Part shown: piece by piece, positions 40,583 to 50,945 of the stretch
Layout: each line of letters starts with the position of its first letter
Numbering within the stretch: the stretch's first letter is position 1
Assembly: GCA_003045065.1 (NCBI GenBank)
Contig: PSQJ01000001.1
Coordinates: 1-64,000, forward strand
From: Candidatus Liberibacter europaeus
GTDB taxonomy: Bacteria; Pseudomonadota; Alphaproteobacteria; Rhizobiales; Rhizobiaceae
Direction: 5' to 3'
Length of the DNA: 64,000 nt
Notes under the pieces: generated by a model
Databases searched by the model: none
What the model was told of the DNA's origin: nothing
What the model saw: only the letters and a program-made list of their open reading frames with translations
Position numbers and translations under genes: made by a program

Positions 40583-42151
40583 CTATAGAATAGGAAAAAT
40601 AATATAAACAAATGTAGCCACAATAACCAACAAAACCAATTTTCCTAAATAACCATGTGAATTACGAGGTGTTTCTTTATTAGAACAAGCAAAACAATGT
40701 TCATTCTCAGGAAGACATGTGAATGCAGTGGAAATTTTTTCTAATGAATCAACAAAATTCGGAGCTACCTGTACAAATCTAACGGCAGCCTTAATTCCGT
40801 CCTGAAAATCAACTATTTTACTCATTGGCCCAATTTGATCACGAATCCAAGCTGCGACTATAGGTTCGGATGAAGCCCACATATTGAATTGTGGATTAAG
40901 CATGCGTGCAACTCCCTCCACAACAACCATAGTTTTTTGAAGCATAATCAACTCAGGACGAGTCATCATATCAAACAACTCGGTTATCTCAAATAGCATC
41001 GTCAGTAATTTGCCCATGGAAATTGTTTCAGATGACTGACCATGAATTGGCTCTCCTATAGCTCTTAGTGCCTGCGCAAAAGAAGCTGGATTATGATTAC
41101 GTGGGACATAACCTGCTTCAAAGTGAACATCTGCCACACGCTGATAATCACGAGAAATAAAACCATATAATATTTCAGCAAGAAAATGTCTCTCTCTTTT
41201 TTCTAGCCTGCCTGTGATTCCCATATCAACCGCGACAATACACCCGTTAGAATCGACAAATAAATTTCCCGGATGCATATCAGCATGAAAAAATCCATCT
41301 CTTAGTGTCTGCAATAAAAATGACTGAATAAGAGTGACGGATAATCTTTCTAGATCATGTCCATATTCACGCAACTTCTCAATATCTGATATTTTAATTC
41401 CATCTATCCATTCCATAGTAATGACATCACGAGCTGTTCTATACCAATCAATCTTAGGAACACGGAAACCTCTGTCATTATTGATATTTTCAGCCATTTC
41501 CGAAAAAGCTGCCGCTTCAAGTCGTAAATCCATTTCCATTTTCGTAACTTGTTCCAAAGTACGAACCACTTCCGATATACGCAATCTCTTCATGGAAGGA
41601 ATAAGGTTTTCCTGTATACGCGAAATCAAATACATAGTTTGAATGTCTCGAAAAAAACGTTTTCTTATACCAGGGCGTATAACCTTTACAGCCATCTTTC
41701 TGTATCCATTGATATCATCAACAATTGATGGATGAACCTGTGCAATAGAAGCAGCCGCAATAGGGTCAGAAAAATCACAATATAGATCTTCAATAGGACG
41801 CTTCAACGCAACGGATACAGAATGTTTAGCTACATCAGTAGAGAAGAAATCCATTTTATCTTGTAGTAAAGCAAGATCATTAGATAATCTGTCTCCAACA
41901 ATATCAGGTCGAGTTGCTAAAAATTGCCCCATTTTAACATACGATGGGCCAAGACGTTCCATTGCACGAGCTAAACGATTACTAAGCTGATAATTCTTTG
42001 TTTTTCGCCTTGCCAAAAAAAACGTAATTTTCTTAAAAAACACAATGGAGAGAGGCAATTGATCAGAGGGTAAGGACTCAACAATCCCTTCTCGTATCAA
42101 CACCCAACCTACACGTAAGATATCATAATAACCTCTAAAAAAAATACTCAT
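40583..42151 (-). CDS. ubiB: Ubiquinone biosynthesis regulatory protein kinase UbiB
   Basis: ADCK/ABC1-family atypical kinase/ATPase needed for coenzyme Q synthesis, membrane-associated. Visible: the KxGQ motif (YVKMGQFLATRPDIV), AAASIAQVHP, the ATP-binding lysine MAVKVIRPGIR, the catalytic loop HADMHPGNLFVD with the metal aspartate VAVDMGITGR, and a C-terminal membrane helix LVLLVIVATFVYIIFPIL. I set the start at the ATG ending at 42151 (MSIFFRGYYD, 522 aa), with GAGGG about 5 nt upstream and a 7-bp gap after ubiE. A longer frame to 42241 would overlap ubiE by 83 bp. Confidence 0.94.
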   Translation of the reverse strand: MSIFFRGYYDILRVGWVLIREGIVESLPSDQLPLSIVFFKKITFFLARRKTKNYQLSNRLARAMERLGPSYVKMGQFLATRPDIVGDRLSNDLALLQDKMDFFSTDVAKHSVSVALKRPIEDLYCDFSDPIAAASIAQVHPSIVDDINGYRKMAVKVIRPGIRKRFFRDIQTMYLISRIQENLIPSMKRLRISEVVRTLEQVTKMEMDLRLEAAAFSEMAENINNDRGFRVPKIDWYRTARDVITMEWIDGIKISDIEKLREYGHDLERLSVTLIQSFLLQTLRDGFFHADMHPGNLFVDSNGCIVAVDMGITGRLEKRERHFLAEILYGFISRDYQRVADVHFEAGYVPRNHNPASFAQALRAIGEPIHGQSSETISMGKLLTMLFEITELFDMMTRPELIMLQKTMVVVEGVARMLNPQFNMWASSEPIVAAWIRDQIGPMSKIVDFQDGIKAAVRFVQVAPNFVDSLEKISTAFTCLPENEHCFACSNKETPRNSHGYLGKLVLLVIVATFVYIIFPIL

Positions 42152-42158
42152 AGCACCC

Positions 42159-42935
42159 TCAAAATTTCCATCCAGAATGAAGCGCCACAATACCACCAGT
42201 ATAATTTTTAAAGGATATATTAGAAAAACCAGTCTCAGCAATTATCGCAGAAAAATCCTGTTGGTTTGGAAATCGCCGAATGGACTCAACCAAATATTGA
42301 TACGGCTCATCATCACCAGCTACTAATTTTCCTATTCGAGGAATAACTTGAAAAGACCAAGCATCATATAACTTTTCCAAAATAGGATCTTGCACTTCAG
42401 AGAACTCCAGTATAAGCAATCTCCCTCCATACTCAAGGATACGATAAATCTCCCGAAGAACTGATTTTATACGTGGCATATTTCGAATACCAAAAGCTAT
42501 TGTACAAGCACTAAAACTATCAGATTCAAAAGGAAGAAATTCAGCATCTGCCTCAACAAAAGTGATATTATTTTGTAATTTTTCTTTTAAGGCACGTTCT
42601 CGTCCCATAGAAAGCATATCTTTGTTAATATCTGCTACCACAATCTGAGATTTTCGATCTGAATATTCTGCTATACGAAAAGCAACATCACCTGTACCAC
42701 CTGCAATATCTAATACTCGATAATTTGAAGATTTTCTAGGATTAAGAGCTACAACCATTGCTTCCTTCCAAAACCTATGAAATCCCAGAGACATGACATC
42801 GTTCATAATATCATAGCGATGCGCTACTCGTGAAAACACATGATTTACCATGTTCTGTTTATTCTCTGCTGGGATTTCACGAAATCCATAAGAGGTTTCC
42901 ATACTCTCATCAGAATAAAAACGATCCTTTTTCAT
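42159..42935 (-). CDS. ubiE: Ubiquinone/menaquinone biosynthesis C-methyltransferase
   Basis: SAM-dependent methylation in coenzyme Q synthesis. 258 aa. The class I methyltransferase motif I is [18 protein letters not shown]. UbiE signatures are [17 protein letters not shown] near the N-terminus and the [19 protein letters not shown] and [17 protein letters not shown] segments; the C-terminus [12 protein letters not shown] is typical. First gene of ubiE-ubiB-coaBC, divergent from mutM. Confidence 0.96.
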   Translation of the reverse strand: MKKDRFYSDESMETSYGFREIPAENKQNMVNHVFSRVAHRYDIMNDVMSLGFHRFWKEAMVVALNPRKSSNYRVLDIAGGTGDVAFRIAEYSDRKSQIVVADINKDMLSMGRERALKEKLQNNITFVEADAEFLPFESDSFSACTIAFGIRNMPRIKSVLREIYRILEYGGRLLILEFSEVQDPILEKLYDAWSFQVIPRIGKLVAGDDEPYQYLVESIRRFPNQQDFSAIIAETGFSNISFKNYTGGIVALHSGWKF

Positions 42936-43064
42936 ATCAATTTAATCCTACAAAAACAATTAACAAAAGGAAAGGTACAATAAAATCCTACCAAATTATC
43001 TTATAGCTAGATATCAATTGTTACAAATCACCAATGTGAAAGCCTAACTATTTACCACTATTAC

Positions 43065-43112
43065 AAAATTAGGTTAGTTTATATTCTAAAAATTAGGTTA
43101 GTTTATATTCTA
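43065..43112. repeat. Perfect 24-bp tandem duplication upstream of mutM
   Basis: Two identical adjacent copies (43065-43088 and 43089-43112), each beginning AAAATTAGG and ending TATATTCTA. They lie 45-92 bp before the mutM start, in the divergent ubiE/mutM spacer, so they may duplicate part of the promoter. Such short tandem repeats often vary in copy number between strains. Confidence 0.97.
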
Positions 43113-43156
43113 TATGGCTCAAAATATAATTACTAGAAATAGAAAGAATTTATCCA

Positions 43157-44038
43157 ATGCCTGAATTACCAGAAATAGAAATAATTAAAAGCAATCTTAT
43201 ACCAGTTATGAAAAATATGATTTTAAATGACATTTGCTTACATAGGAAAAATTTACGTTTCAATTTTCCAGATAATTTTAGATCGTCTATTAAGGGAAAA
43301 AAAATAATCAAAGTTTATCGACGTGCAAAATATCTTATCATTGAACTAGAAGAGGATCTGGCAATTATTTCTCATCTAGGCATGTCTGGATCATTCATAA
43401 TCAATAATACCACAACATATACATCAAACACACAAAAAACAAAAAATCCTCGCCACAATCATGTAACAATATATCTTGAAAATGATACAAAAACGCAAAA
43501 ATACTGCGTCATATATAACGATCCTCGTCGTTTTGGATTTATGGATCTAATACAAACTAGCCTAATAGAAAAATATCACCGATTTATAAAACTGGGACCA
43601 GAACCAACAGACAGCACCTTTAACACAACATATTTAACAAATCAATTTTATAAAAAAAACAGAAATCTTAAAAATGCCCTGCTTGACCAAAAATTAGTTT
43701 CAGGATTAGGCAATATTTATGTTTGTGAAGCACTATGGAGAGCCAAACTATCTCCCATAAGAAACGTAAGAAGTCTATTACAAGAAAACGAAATGACAAA
43801 TGTAAAACTCGCTAAATTAATTGAAGAGATTAGAAATGTTCTTATGGAAGCCATCAACGCTGGAGGTTCTTCACTCCGTGATTATGTACATTTAGACGGC
43901 TCAATGGGTTGTTTTCAAAATTCATTTGCCGTTTATGGAAAAGAAGGAGAAGCTTGTCCATCAAATTGCGGACAATTAATCCATAAAATCACCCAAGCTG
44001 GACGCTCAACCTTCTATTGTCCACATTGTCAAAAATGA
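43157..44038 (+). CDS. mutM: Formamidopyrimidine-DNA glycosylase
   Basis: Base-excision repair glycosylase/AP lyase for 8-oxoguanine and formamidopyrimidines. The catalytic N-terminus is intact (M-PELPEIEII, proline 2 and glutamate 3). The beta-lysine is in RRAKYLIIEL, the helix-two-turn-helix in DQKLVSGLGNIYVCEALWRA, and the C-terminal zinc finger in CPSNCGQLIHKITQAGRSTFYCPHCQ with four cysteines (read in parts). 293 aa. Divergent from ubiE; in rhizobia it lies in the same neighbourhood as ubiE and rpsT-dnaA. Confidence 0.97.
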   Translation: MPELPEIEIIKSNLIPVMKNMILNDICLHRKNLRFNFPDNFRSSIKGKKIIKVYRRAKYLIIELEEDLAIISHLGMSGSFIINNTTTYTSNTQKTKNPRHNHVTIYLENDTKTQKYCVIYNDPRRFGFMDLIQTSLIEKYHRFIKLGPEPTDSTFNTTYLTNQFYKKNRNLKNALLDQKLVSGLGNIYVCEALWRAKLSPIRNVRSLLQENEMTNVKLAKLIEEIRNVLMEAINAGGSSLRDYVHLDGSMGCFQNSFAVYGKEGEACPSNCGQLIHKITQAGRSTFYCPHCQK

Positions 44039-44247
44039 ATTATAATCTGTTCTTTCAATCATTAGGTTTTAATATTGACCATAATCCATTATTTGGTTAT
44101 CGTAGTGGCAAGTATTTTTTTAAAGAAAAATCTTTATGTTTTTTTGTTTATTAATACTCATAATACTATCAAAGATAGTAAAACATCTTTTTCTGTATTG
44201 TGATATATGCTTCCTTGAGAAGTGATTTTATTGATGAAAGGCACTGA

Positions 44248-44520
44248 ATGGCTAATACGGAATCTGCAAAAAAAATGGTGCGAAAAATTGCTAGTCGAAC
44301 ATTGATTAACAAGAGTAGACGTTCTTCTGTTCGCTCTTTTTTACGACGTGCAAATGAAGCAATAACTTCTGGCAATGTTGTAGAGGCAAAAGAAGCTTTT
44401 AGAGTAGCGGAATCTTTTATACAACGTGCTAAAAGTAAGGGAATATTCCATCGAAATACGGCTTCTCGAAAAGTTTCCCGTCTATCAAAACGTCTAAAGG
44501 ATATGGCTGTCTCGTCTTAA
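44248..44520 (+). CDS. rpsT: 30S ribosomal protein S20
   Basis: Small-subunit primary binding protein for 16S rRNA. 90 aa, basic and fully helical, opening with [26 protein letters not shown] (read in parts) and ending KASRLSKRL-like ([18 protein letters not shown]). It is the gene just upstream of dnaA, the standard alphaproteobacterial order, and has its own terminator at 44545-44586. Confidence 0.96.
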   Translation: MANTESAKKMVRKIASRTLINKSRRSSVRSFLRRANEAITSGNVVEAKEAFRVAESFIQRAKSKGIFHRNTASRKVSRLSKRLKDMAVSS

Positions 44521-44544
44521 TACATATTGTCAATTATACATACC

Positions 44545-44586
44545 AAAAGGAGTCGACAACAAAACATTGTCGGTTCCTTTTTGTCT
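44545..44586 (+). terminator. Rho-independent terminator of rpsT
   Basis: AAAAGGA-GT-CGACAA (44545-44559) pairs with TTGTCG-GT-TCCTTTT (44567-44581) around a CAAAACA loop, with one internal GT/GT mismatch, followed by TTGTCTTTTG. It starts 25 bp after the rpsT stop codon. Confidence 0.85.
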
Positions 44587-45255
44587 TTTGTATAAGTAAA
44601 AATATCCACTTTTTAAAAATAATCGTTTTAGCTTATACACTAAAATTACTTGTAGAAATGATAAATTAGATTCTTAATTTTATTTTATACTGATTCTCAT
44701 AATTTTTCTAATTTATATTATTAACGAGCAGGTTAATTTAAAAAAAAACATGAATAAATCTTGTTTGCCTAAAAGCTACGTTTTTTATTTTATTAAATAT
44801 CATTTTTATTTCGAATCGGCTTAAAGACTCAAATTTTCGAATCTTATTGATTCAAAAGAGATTCTTTCTTCGACTAAAAATCCATAAAAACATCTATATA
44901 AAAGTCAATCCCCGAAAGCCCCATAGACCCCAAAAATCATCATTGATCTTATTTGCTGTTCTTGCATAAATAGGAACAGTTATGGATTTATTTAAAAATG
45001 AAATCGACTATCTACCTAAGGATTTGGGTAATAAAATGTCTTTATACGAATAAGCTTTAAAATATCATGACTGACTATTTTTTATGGAAAGTTTAGATGA
45101 AATATTATGGGGTATTAAAATGCAAAAGAAGGGGTTGATCAATTATTGTGAAAAATTGCAAAACAGCATACTTAAATACCATAGGTTAAAGAATAAGGTA
45201 TAATAAAATAAACTCTTAGTTGTTAATTGAATGGATTTTGGTGAAAGGCATAGCA
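44587..45255. other. 669-bp spacer upstream of dnaA
   Basis: AT-rich, with no gene seen. One near-match to a DnaA box (TTATACACT, 44633-44641, one mismatch) is visible; no box cluster or repeated 13-mers were found, so I do not call an origin. The dnaA promoter should lie here. Confidence 0.5.
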
Positions 45256-46767
45256 ATGCAATCAATAGGAATATCGTCTTGTATTACAGAAAATAGCGAT
45301 AAAATCAATGAAAGATCTTCCAACATCAACTCTGATACTGAATGTTTAGATCTAGCATACGAATCACTATTTGAAACCGTATCATCACGACTAAAAGATC
45401 AAGTTGGATCAGACGTATATGCTAGTTGGTTTCAGAGACTTAAATTCCGATCAATATCACACGATATAGTTTACTTATCTGTTCCAACAAATTTTCTAAA
45501 ATCTTGGATTAAAAATCGTTATCTTGATACCATAACAAAGCTCTTCCAAGAAGCCTGTAACCGCATCCAACGTGTTGAAATTATTGTGAGATCTGCGGCA
45601 TTAATGCCTTCTACTCCTCCCTTATCTTCTTCTACTGCTGCCCATTCTATCACGAAACCGTCTTCAATTTACACAGGCAAGGTTTCTAATATCATAGGAA
45701 AGCAGACTGTTGGTCCAATTTTTGGATCACCTCTTGATGGTAGGTTTTTGTTTTCCACATTTATAGAAGGTGCATCTAATAAAGTGACTATAGCTGCAGC
45801 CAAGACAATTGTAGAATCCAACTCTAGCTCTTGTAATGTTAGATTTAATCCCCTATTTATTCATGCTTCCGTTGGACTTGGGAAGACTCACCTTTTACAA
45901 GCTATTGCAAATGCCGCAATCAAAAAACAGCATAATCTTCGGGTAGTATATTTAACTGCTGAATATTTTATGTGGAGATTTGCTACTGCAATACGCGATA
46001 ATTATGCACTAAATTTCAAGGATAGTCTTCGTAGTATCGATTTGCTTTTAATTGATGATATGCAATTTTTACAAGGCAAATTGATCCAACATGAATTTTG
46101 TCACTTATTAAATTCACTTCTAGATAGCGCCAAGCAGGTTGTTGCAGCAGCTGATCGTCCTCCTCATGAATTAGAATCTCTTGACTCACGCATAAGCTCT
46201 CGCCTTCAGGGAGGTGTCACGTTGCCATTAGGTTCACACGATTATGATATGCGTCTTGCCATCCTAAAAAATCGCCTTGCGACAGCTCAAAAAGATGATC
46301 AAAATCTTGATATATCCGAAGAAGTTCTTGCGCACGTCGCACAAACTGTAACTACCAGTGGTCGTGAGCTAGATGGAGCATTCAATCAACTAGTTTTCCG
46401 TCATTCATTTGAACCTGTTCTCACAGTAAAAACAGTCGACGAACTATTGTCACATTTAGTTAATATTGGCGAAAATAAAAAAATTAGAATTGAAGATATA
46501 CAACGCATGGTGGCTAAGCATTACAATATATCACGAAATGATCTTTTATCTAATCGTAGAGTGCGTACTATTGTAAGACCTCGCCAAATTGCTATGTACA
46601 TATCAAAAATCATGACACCACGTTCTTTCCCAGAAATAGGTCGCCGTTTCGGAGATAGAGACCATACAACTGTTCTACACGCTGTTAGAAAGGTAGAGAA
46701 GATGTTGGAAACTGATGCCACTCTCAAAAAAGAAGTAGAATTACTCAAAAGATTGATAATAGAATGA
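45256..46767 (+). CDS. dnaA: Chromosomal replication initiator protein DnaA
   Basis: Binds DnaA boxes and opens the origin. Domain I (SRLKDQVGSDVYASWFQRLKF) is followed by a serine/threonine-rich linker. The AAA+ domain III has Walker A HASVGLGKTHLLQA, Walker B LLIDDMQFLQGK and a sensor region. Domain IV carries the DNA-binding signature GDRDHTTVLHAVRKVEKM. I choose the ATG at 45256 (MQSIGISSC, 503 aa), preceded by GAAAGG at 7 nt; in-frame TTG/GTG codons at 45220-45241 are alternatives. It lies 735 bp after rpsT and is convergent with hemW. Confidence 0.96.
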   Translation: MQSIGISSCITENSDKINERSSNINSDTECLDLAYESLFETVSSRLKDQVGSDVYASWFQRLKFRSISHDIVYLSVPTNFLKSWIKNRYLDTITKLFQEACNRIQRVEIIVRSAALMPSTPPLSSSTAAHSITKPSSIYTGKVSNIIGKQTVGPIFGSPLDGRFLFSTFIEGASNKVTIAAAKTIVESNSSSCNVRFNPLFIHASVGLGKTHLLQAIANAAIKKQHNLRVVYLTAEYFMWRFATAIRDNYALNFKDSLRSIDLLLIDDMQFLQGKLIQHEFCHLLNSLLDSAKQVVAAADRPPHELESLDSRISSRLQGGVTLPLGSHDYDMRLAILKNRLATAQKDDQNLDISEEVLAHVAQTVTTSGRELDGAFNQLVFRHSFEPVLTVKTVDELLSHLVNIGENKKIRIEDIQRMVAKHYNISRNDLLSNRRVRTIVRPRQIAMYISKIMTPRSFPEIGRRFGDRDHTTVLHAVRKVEKMLETDATLKKEVELLKRLIIE

Positions 46768-47141
46768 ATACATAATTTAACAAATGTACATATAAAAATA
46801 TTGTCTATGAAATCATCATAGGAGTAAGATTTTATTATGGTATGTGATTATTTTATATCTATAATTTATCTAATAAATTTCTATGGTAATCAATATCTTG
46901 CATAAATGTTACTTCAATCGTGAACAATATGATTTCACAAAGGTAACATTGTAGTATAGGTAAGAAATAATTTTTATCCAAAAACTAGGCAAGATAGGCA
47001 ATATATTTCGTGATATAATCGATAGAACAACACTGCGCAGTACCCAATATAATAAGTTAGATTAGGGTAACAAATTTATTGCAAAATAGATGTGACAATT
47101 AATGCTGAAGATTGTCTAGACAAAAACGGCAATCGTAGTTT
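46768..47141. other. 374-bp convergent spacer between dnaA and hemW
   Basis: No open frame, hairpin terminator or DnaA box was recognised. Confidence 0.5.
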
Positions 47142-48287
47142 TTATGCGGACAAATCAGCAACTATCATATCAAGCATTAGCATTCCCAATTTAGTACATC
47201 GTAATCTTTCGGGTTCAACAAATTCAATTAGACCTTGTTCATGAAGCCTTTTTTGACAATCAATATCCAAATCTCGCCCTGCTAATCTTTTCCAGACATC
47301 AATATCGACACCTTCTTTCAACCTCATACCCATCATCAAAAATTCATCTGCTTGTTGCTCAGAACTCAAAATTTCTTTTTCAACAATAGCATGATTATTT
47401 GCTTCTACCATCTTGAGCCAACTTTCTGGATGTTTCTCAATAGCAATTGCCATTCGATGAGAAGCAACCTTAATACGACTATGTGCACCTGGACCAATTC
47501 CAATATAATCACCATATCTCCAATAAGTGAGATTATGTATACTTTCAGATCCGGGAAAAGCGTAATTCGATATTTCGTACGAATATAGACTATGTTCACT
47601 AGTGATCAAGTGAGTCATATTGTAAAGATCTGCTGATAGTTTTTCATCAGGAAGAATCATACTTCCATCTTTATGTAATTTGTAAAATAAAGTACCTTTT
47701 TCAATTGTTAGCTGATATAAGGAAAGATGATCAACTTTATAAGAAAGAGCCTTTTGCAATTCCACTTCCCATTGTTCTATACTTTGCCCTGGACGAGCAT
47801 ATATCAAGTCAAAAGACATACGTGGAAAAATATCACGAGCCAAATTTATAGCATCCACAGATTCAGAAACACTATGAGTGCGACCCAAAAATTTCAAATC
47901 TTGATCATCTAAAGCTTGTACACCAAGAGAAACGCGATTAACGCCCGCCTTTCTATATCCTAAGAAATTACTTGCTTCCACACTTGATGGATTTGCCTCA
48001 ATCGTAATTTCAGCACTTGATGGCAAAGTCCAATTCTTCGCAATATTTTCAATAATGATAGCAATATTTTGAGGAGATACTAGGGAAGGAGTTCCTCCTC
48101 CAAAAAAAACACTTGAGACCACCCTAGGACCACTCAATTGCCTCATAAAATTCATCTCTGTAAGAATGGAATGAATGAAACGCTCTTGATCAATCAAGTG
48201 ACGTCGCACATGACTGTTAAAATCACAATAAGGACATTTTTTAGCACAGAAAGGCCAATGAACATAAATCCCTAAATAATCAGTCAT
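47142..48287 (-). CDS. hemW: Heme chaperone HemW (radical SAM, HemN-like)
   Basis: A radical-SAM protein related to oxygen-independent coproporphyrinogen oxidase; this short form acts in heme delivery rather than as the oxidase. The iron-sulfur motif CxxxCxxC is in HWPFCAKKCPYCDFNSH. SAM-site segments VFFGGGTPSLV and ITIEANPSS follow, then GVNRVSLGVQALDDQDLKFLGR. It lacks the extra N-terminal cysteine-bearing region of true HemN. The start is probably the ATG ending at 48287; a GTG three codons upstream (48296) is possible. Gene order hemW-rdgB-rph beside dnaA is rhizobial. Confidence 0.92.
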   Translation of the reverse strand: MTDYLGIYVHWPFCAKKCPYCDFNSHVRRHLIDQERFIHSILTEMNFMRQLSGPRVVSSVFFGGGTPSLVSPQNIAIIIENIAKNWTLPSSAEITIEANPSSVEASNFLGYRKAGVNRVSLGVQALDDQDLKFLGRTHSVSESVDAINLARDIFPRMSFDLIYARPGQSIEQWEVELQKALSYKVDHLSLYQLTIEKGTLFYKLHKDGSMILPDEKLSADLYNMTHLITSEHSLYSYEISNYAFPGSESIHNLTYWRYGDYIGIGPGAHSRIKVASHRMAIAIEKHPESWLKMVEANNHAIVEKEILSSEQQADEFLMMGMRLKEGVDIDVWKRLAGRDLDIDCQKRLHEQGLIEFVEPERLRCTKLGMLMLDMIVADLSA

Positions 48288-48326
48288 GTGATGCACAATA
48301 TTTCATTCACTATCCCAGAAATCAAG

Positions 48327-48992
48327 TTATCCACACAAACACTCATCAATAAACAATTTGAATGCACGAGATCTATGAGAAATACATCTCTCCTCCCCTA
48401 ATGTAGAGAGGTTTTTTCCTGTTACCAATCCATTTTTTTCGTTTTCTGTCATCTCTCCAAAAGTACAATCATAACCTTGTGGCTGAAAAATAGGGTCATA
48501 TCCAAATCCTAATTGTCCACGTGGAGGCCAAACAATCGTTCCTTCTACTTTTCCAAAAAACTTTTCAACATGACCATCCGGCCAAGCAATACACAAAACA
48601 GAGATAAAATGTGCCGATCGCAATGCAGCCATAATAGCACCTTTGGCAACGAGAGCATTTTCAACTTTGTGCATTGCCATATAAAAATCACGCTTTCCAT
48701 CACTTGTCTCAGCCCATCTAGCGCTATGAATTCCTGGTTTGCCATCAAGTGCATCAATCACAAGACCAGAATCATCAGCAAGAGCAGGAATACCTGTACT
48801 TTTAGTAGCGCTTAAAGCTTTAATAATGGCATTATCTTCGAAAGAATTCCCTATTTCTTCTGGAACAATAAGATTTAATTCAACAGAAGATTTAACAGAA
48901 AAACCTAATGGCGAAATAAGGTTGCGAATTTCTTGTATCTTGTCATCGTTGTGACTTGCAATAACGATGTTTTTTTCAATCAGCTTTCGCAT
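48327..48992 (-). CDS. rdgB: dITP/XTP pyrophosphatase (non-canonical purine NTP hydrolase)
   Basis: Clears dITP, dITP-like and XTP nucleotides so they are not built into DNA. 221 aa. Nucleotide-binding start [17 protein letters not shown], then [28 protein letters not shown] (read in parts) with the metal site, [10 protein letters not shown], and the C-terminal [19 protein letters not shown] and SHRSRAF blocks. Its start overlaps the end of rph by 13 bp, implying coupled translation. Confidence 0.95.
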   Translation of the reverse strand: MRKLIEKNIVIASHNDDKIQEIRNLISPLGFSVKSSVELNLIVPEEIGNSFEDNAIIKALSATKSTGIPALADDSGLVIDALDGKPGIHSARWAETSDGKRDFYMAMHKVENALVAKGAIMAALRSAHFISVLCIAWPDGHVEKFFGKVEGTIVWPPRGQLGFGYDPIFQPQGYDCTFGEMTENEKNGLVTGKNLSTLGEERCISHRSRAFKLFIDECLCG

Positions 48993-49723
48993 CTAGATTC
49001 AACTCCAGATATCACATCTTTCTGTAAATTTATCAAATCATAAATTCTATCTTTCGCAACATCAATCATGGAAAGCAAACTATCGCGTGAAAATGATTTT
49101 CCTTCTGCCGTAGCCTGAATTTCAACAATATCACCTGAATCAGTCATAACAAAATTAGCATCAACATCGATCATGGAATCTTCTGCGTAATCAAGATCTA
49201 CTATAGTTTGACCAGATAAAATTCCGCATGATATCGCCGCTACATGACCCTTAAGTATTTGTGATAACTGTAATTTACTATTATGGATCACCATATATTG
49301 CAAGCAATCATGTAAAGCAATCCATGAACCAGTTATTGCAGCCGTACGCGTACCTCCATCGGCTTGGATAACATCACAATCTATAATAATCTGGCGAGGG
49401 CCTATAGCAGCAAGATTAACAACCGAACGCAAAGAACGGCCTATAAAACGCTGTATTTCTTGAGTGCGTCCTCCTTGCCGACCACTAACAACTTCCCGCT
49501 TAGAACGACTTCCAGTAGAACGAGGCAACATTCCATATTCTGCTGTTATCCACCCTTGTTTTGTGTTTCGTAGCCATGCCGGAACTTTATCTTCAAGTGT
49601 GGCAGTAGTTATCAAATGTGTATCACCAAACTTCACCAAACAAGATCCTTCAGCATGTTTAGCAAATCCTCGAACTAATGATATGTTTCGCATTTGATTT
49701 GCAGTACGACCCGATAAACGCAC
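48980..49723 (-). CDS. rph: Ribonuclease PH
   Basis: Phosphorolytic 3' exoribonuclease that trims tRNA precursors and some rRNA. 247 aa. Signatures: [27 protein letters not shown] (read in parts), [43 protein letters not shown] and [15 protein letters not shown]. The phosphate-binding arginines in GGTRTA are intact. Rhizobial neighbours hrcA and grpE, normally on the other side of rph, are missing here; a creatininase-family gene takes that place. Confidence 0.96.
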   Translation of the reverse strand: MRLSGRTANQMRNISLVRGFAKHAEGSCLVKFGDTHLITTATLEDKVPAWLRNTKQGWITAEYGMLPRSTGSRSKREVVSGRQGGRTQEIQRFIGRSLRSVVNLAAIGPRQIIIDCDVIQADGGTRTAAITGSWIALHDCLQYMVIHNSKLQLSQILKGHVAAISCGILSGQTIVDLDYAEDSMIDVDANFVMTDSGDIVEIQATAEGKSFSRDSLLSMIDVAKDRIYDLINLQKDVISGVESRCES

Positions 49724-49921
49724 GATTTTTCTCCTATATTATTTCAAGTATGTTTAACATAGTTACCATAGAAATAAACAACGAAAAACTATTCGTTGAA
49801 TTATTTGCTATATAAGCTATAATCTGTTGTAGTATTATAAATATTAGATCATTGAGTAATAACTTGTTTACCATCTAACAAATCACTGAAAAACTAATTA
49901 ACTAAATTTAATTAATATATC

Positions 49922-50755
49922 TTAATCTAACTTGCTATTTACGCTTATAGCATTTTTTGTGTTTTTCTTGAATATACCTAGATCAAAAGCATGTATATCT
50001 CTAAGAAGATGGATAAAACAAGACGAAAGATGAGATAACAAACGTTCTCCTTTTTCAGAGGTTGCAGATAAGGCATTTCCCACAACTCCTTCAAGATTTA
50101 AATCTTCCATAGTCCAACCAAAGCTATGCAAACCATATGCGCGCAGGTAAACAAAATTTTGCAAAAATTCCAGCTGTCTTGAAGAAAAATTTTTAGATAA
50201 ATCCATATTTACCAAATTAGGTGCAAGTGCAAGCATCATACTAGTTTCAATTTCCCCACCGTGTATACCTATTTCCTTTTCATAAGAAGAAAAAATATCA
50301 TCAGGAATTACAAATCTTGACCAACTTGTAAACGCCACCAACATTGAAAAACGTACCCTTGCTTCTGTAGCAACAATTGATATAAGCGGTGAATTACCTC
50401 CATGTGAATTAAATATTAAAACTTTGTGTATTCCAAGAGTATGTAATTTATCTATAATAGCCAACCAACGTTCTATAGCATCCCTATATGACATAGTTCT
50501 AGTGCCATCAGCATACATATGTTCAATTGAATAACCAATTGATTCTACAGGCATAAATGTAACTGGAAGTTCTGCAGGAAGTATACTAATCAAGCGATCT
50601 ACTAAACCATCAGCAATAATGGTATCAGTGTCCATTGGCAAATGTGGGCCGTGTTGTTCATATGCCCCCAAAGGTAATACAACTATCCAATCTTTACGCG
50701 CAGCCACATCCAATGACAAAGAATTTTCTTCAAATCTAACCAAAGGATGTACCAT
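49922..50755 (-). CDS. Creatininase-family amidohydrolase
   Basis: A 277-aa metal-dependent hydrolase. Metal-ligand blocks are intact: VLPLGAYEQHGPHLPMDTDT (E, H and D ligands, about residues 28-47), LIFNSHGGNSPLI, and GIHGGEIETSMMLAL (H and E). The family includes creatinine amidohydrolase and enzymes of riboflavin/F420 and mycofactocin pathways, so the substrate is not determined by sequence. It lies 198 bp from rph, same strand, in the position where related bacteria have hrcA-grpE. I see no neighbouring gene that suggests a pathway. Confidence 0.85.
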   Translation of the reverse strand: MVHPLVRFEENSLSLDVAARKDWIVVLPLGAYEQHGPHLPMDTDTIIADGLVDRLISILPAELPVTFMPVESIGYSIEHMYADGTRTMSYRDAIERWLAIIDKLHTLGIHKVLIFNSHGGNSPLISIVATEARVRFSMLVAFTSWSRFVIPDDIFSSYEKEIGIHGGEIETSMMLALAPNLVNMDLSKNFSSRQLEFLQNFVYLRAYGLHSFGWTMEDLNLEGVVGNALSATSEKGERLLSHLSSCFIHLLRDIHAFDLGIFKKNTKNAISVNSKLD

Positions 50756-50945
50756 AATAAATCAATCTCCTTAATTAAAAATATTCATTACGAACAAAAA
50801 ATATTTTTAAAAACTTGGTATTCCTGCTATATCCCATTGTTTCATACAAGATACATCTACTTTAATACTATGCCATTTTACAATATATCACTGATGTTTT
50901 TTCTATTATTTGGAATAAAAACTATTAAAACAAAGGAAATCATAC

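Noticed and set aside
42152..42241. N-terminal extension of ubiB overlapping ubiE by 83 bp
   Set aside because: The ATG ending at 42151 has a good ribosome-binding site, gives the family-typical N-terminus and a 7-bp gap to ubiE.
48327..48335. Perfect DnaA box TTATCCACA at the end of rdgB, near dnaA
   Set aside because: A single 9-mer match is expected by chance in AT-rich DNA of this size; no cluster, so no origin is called.
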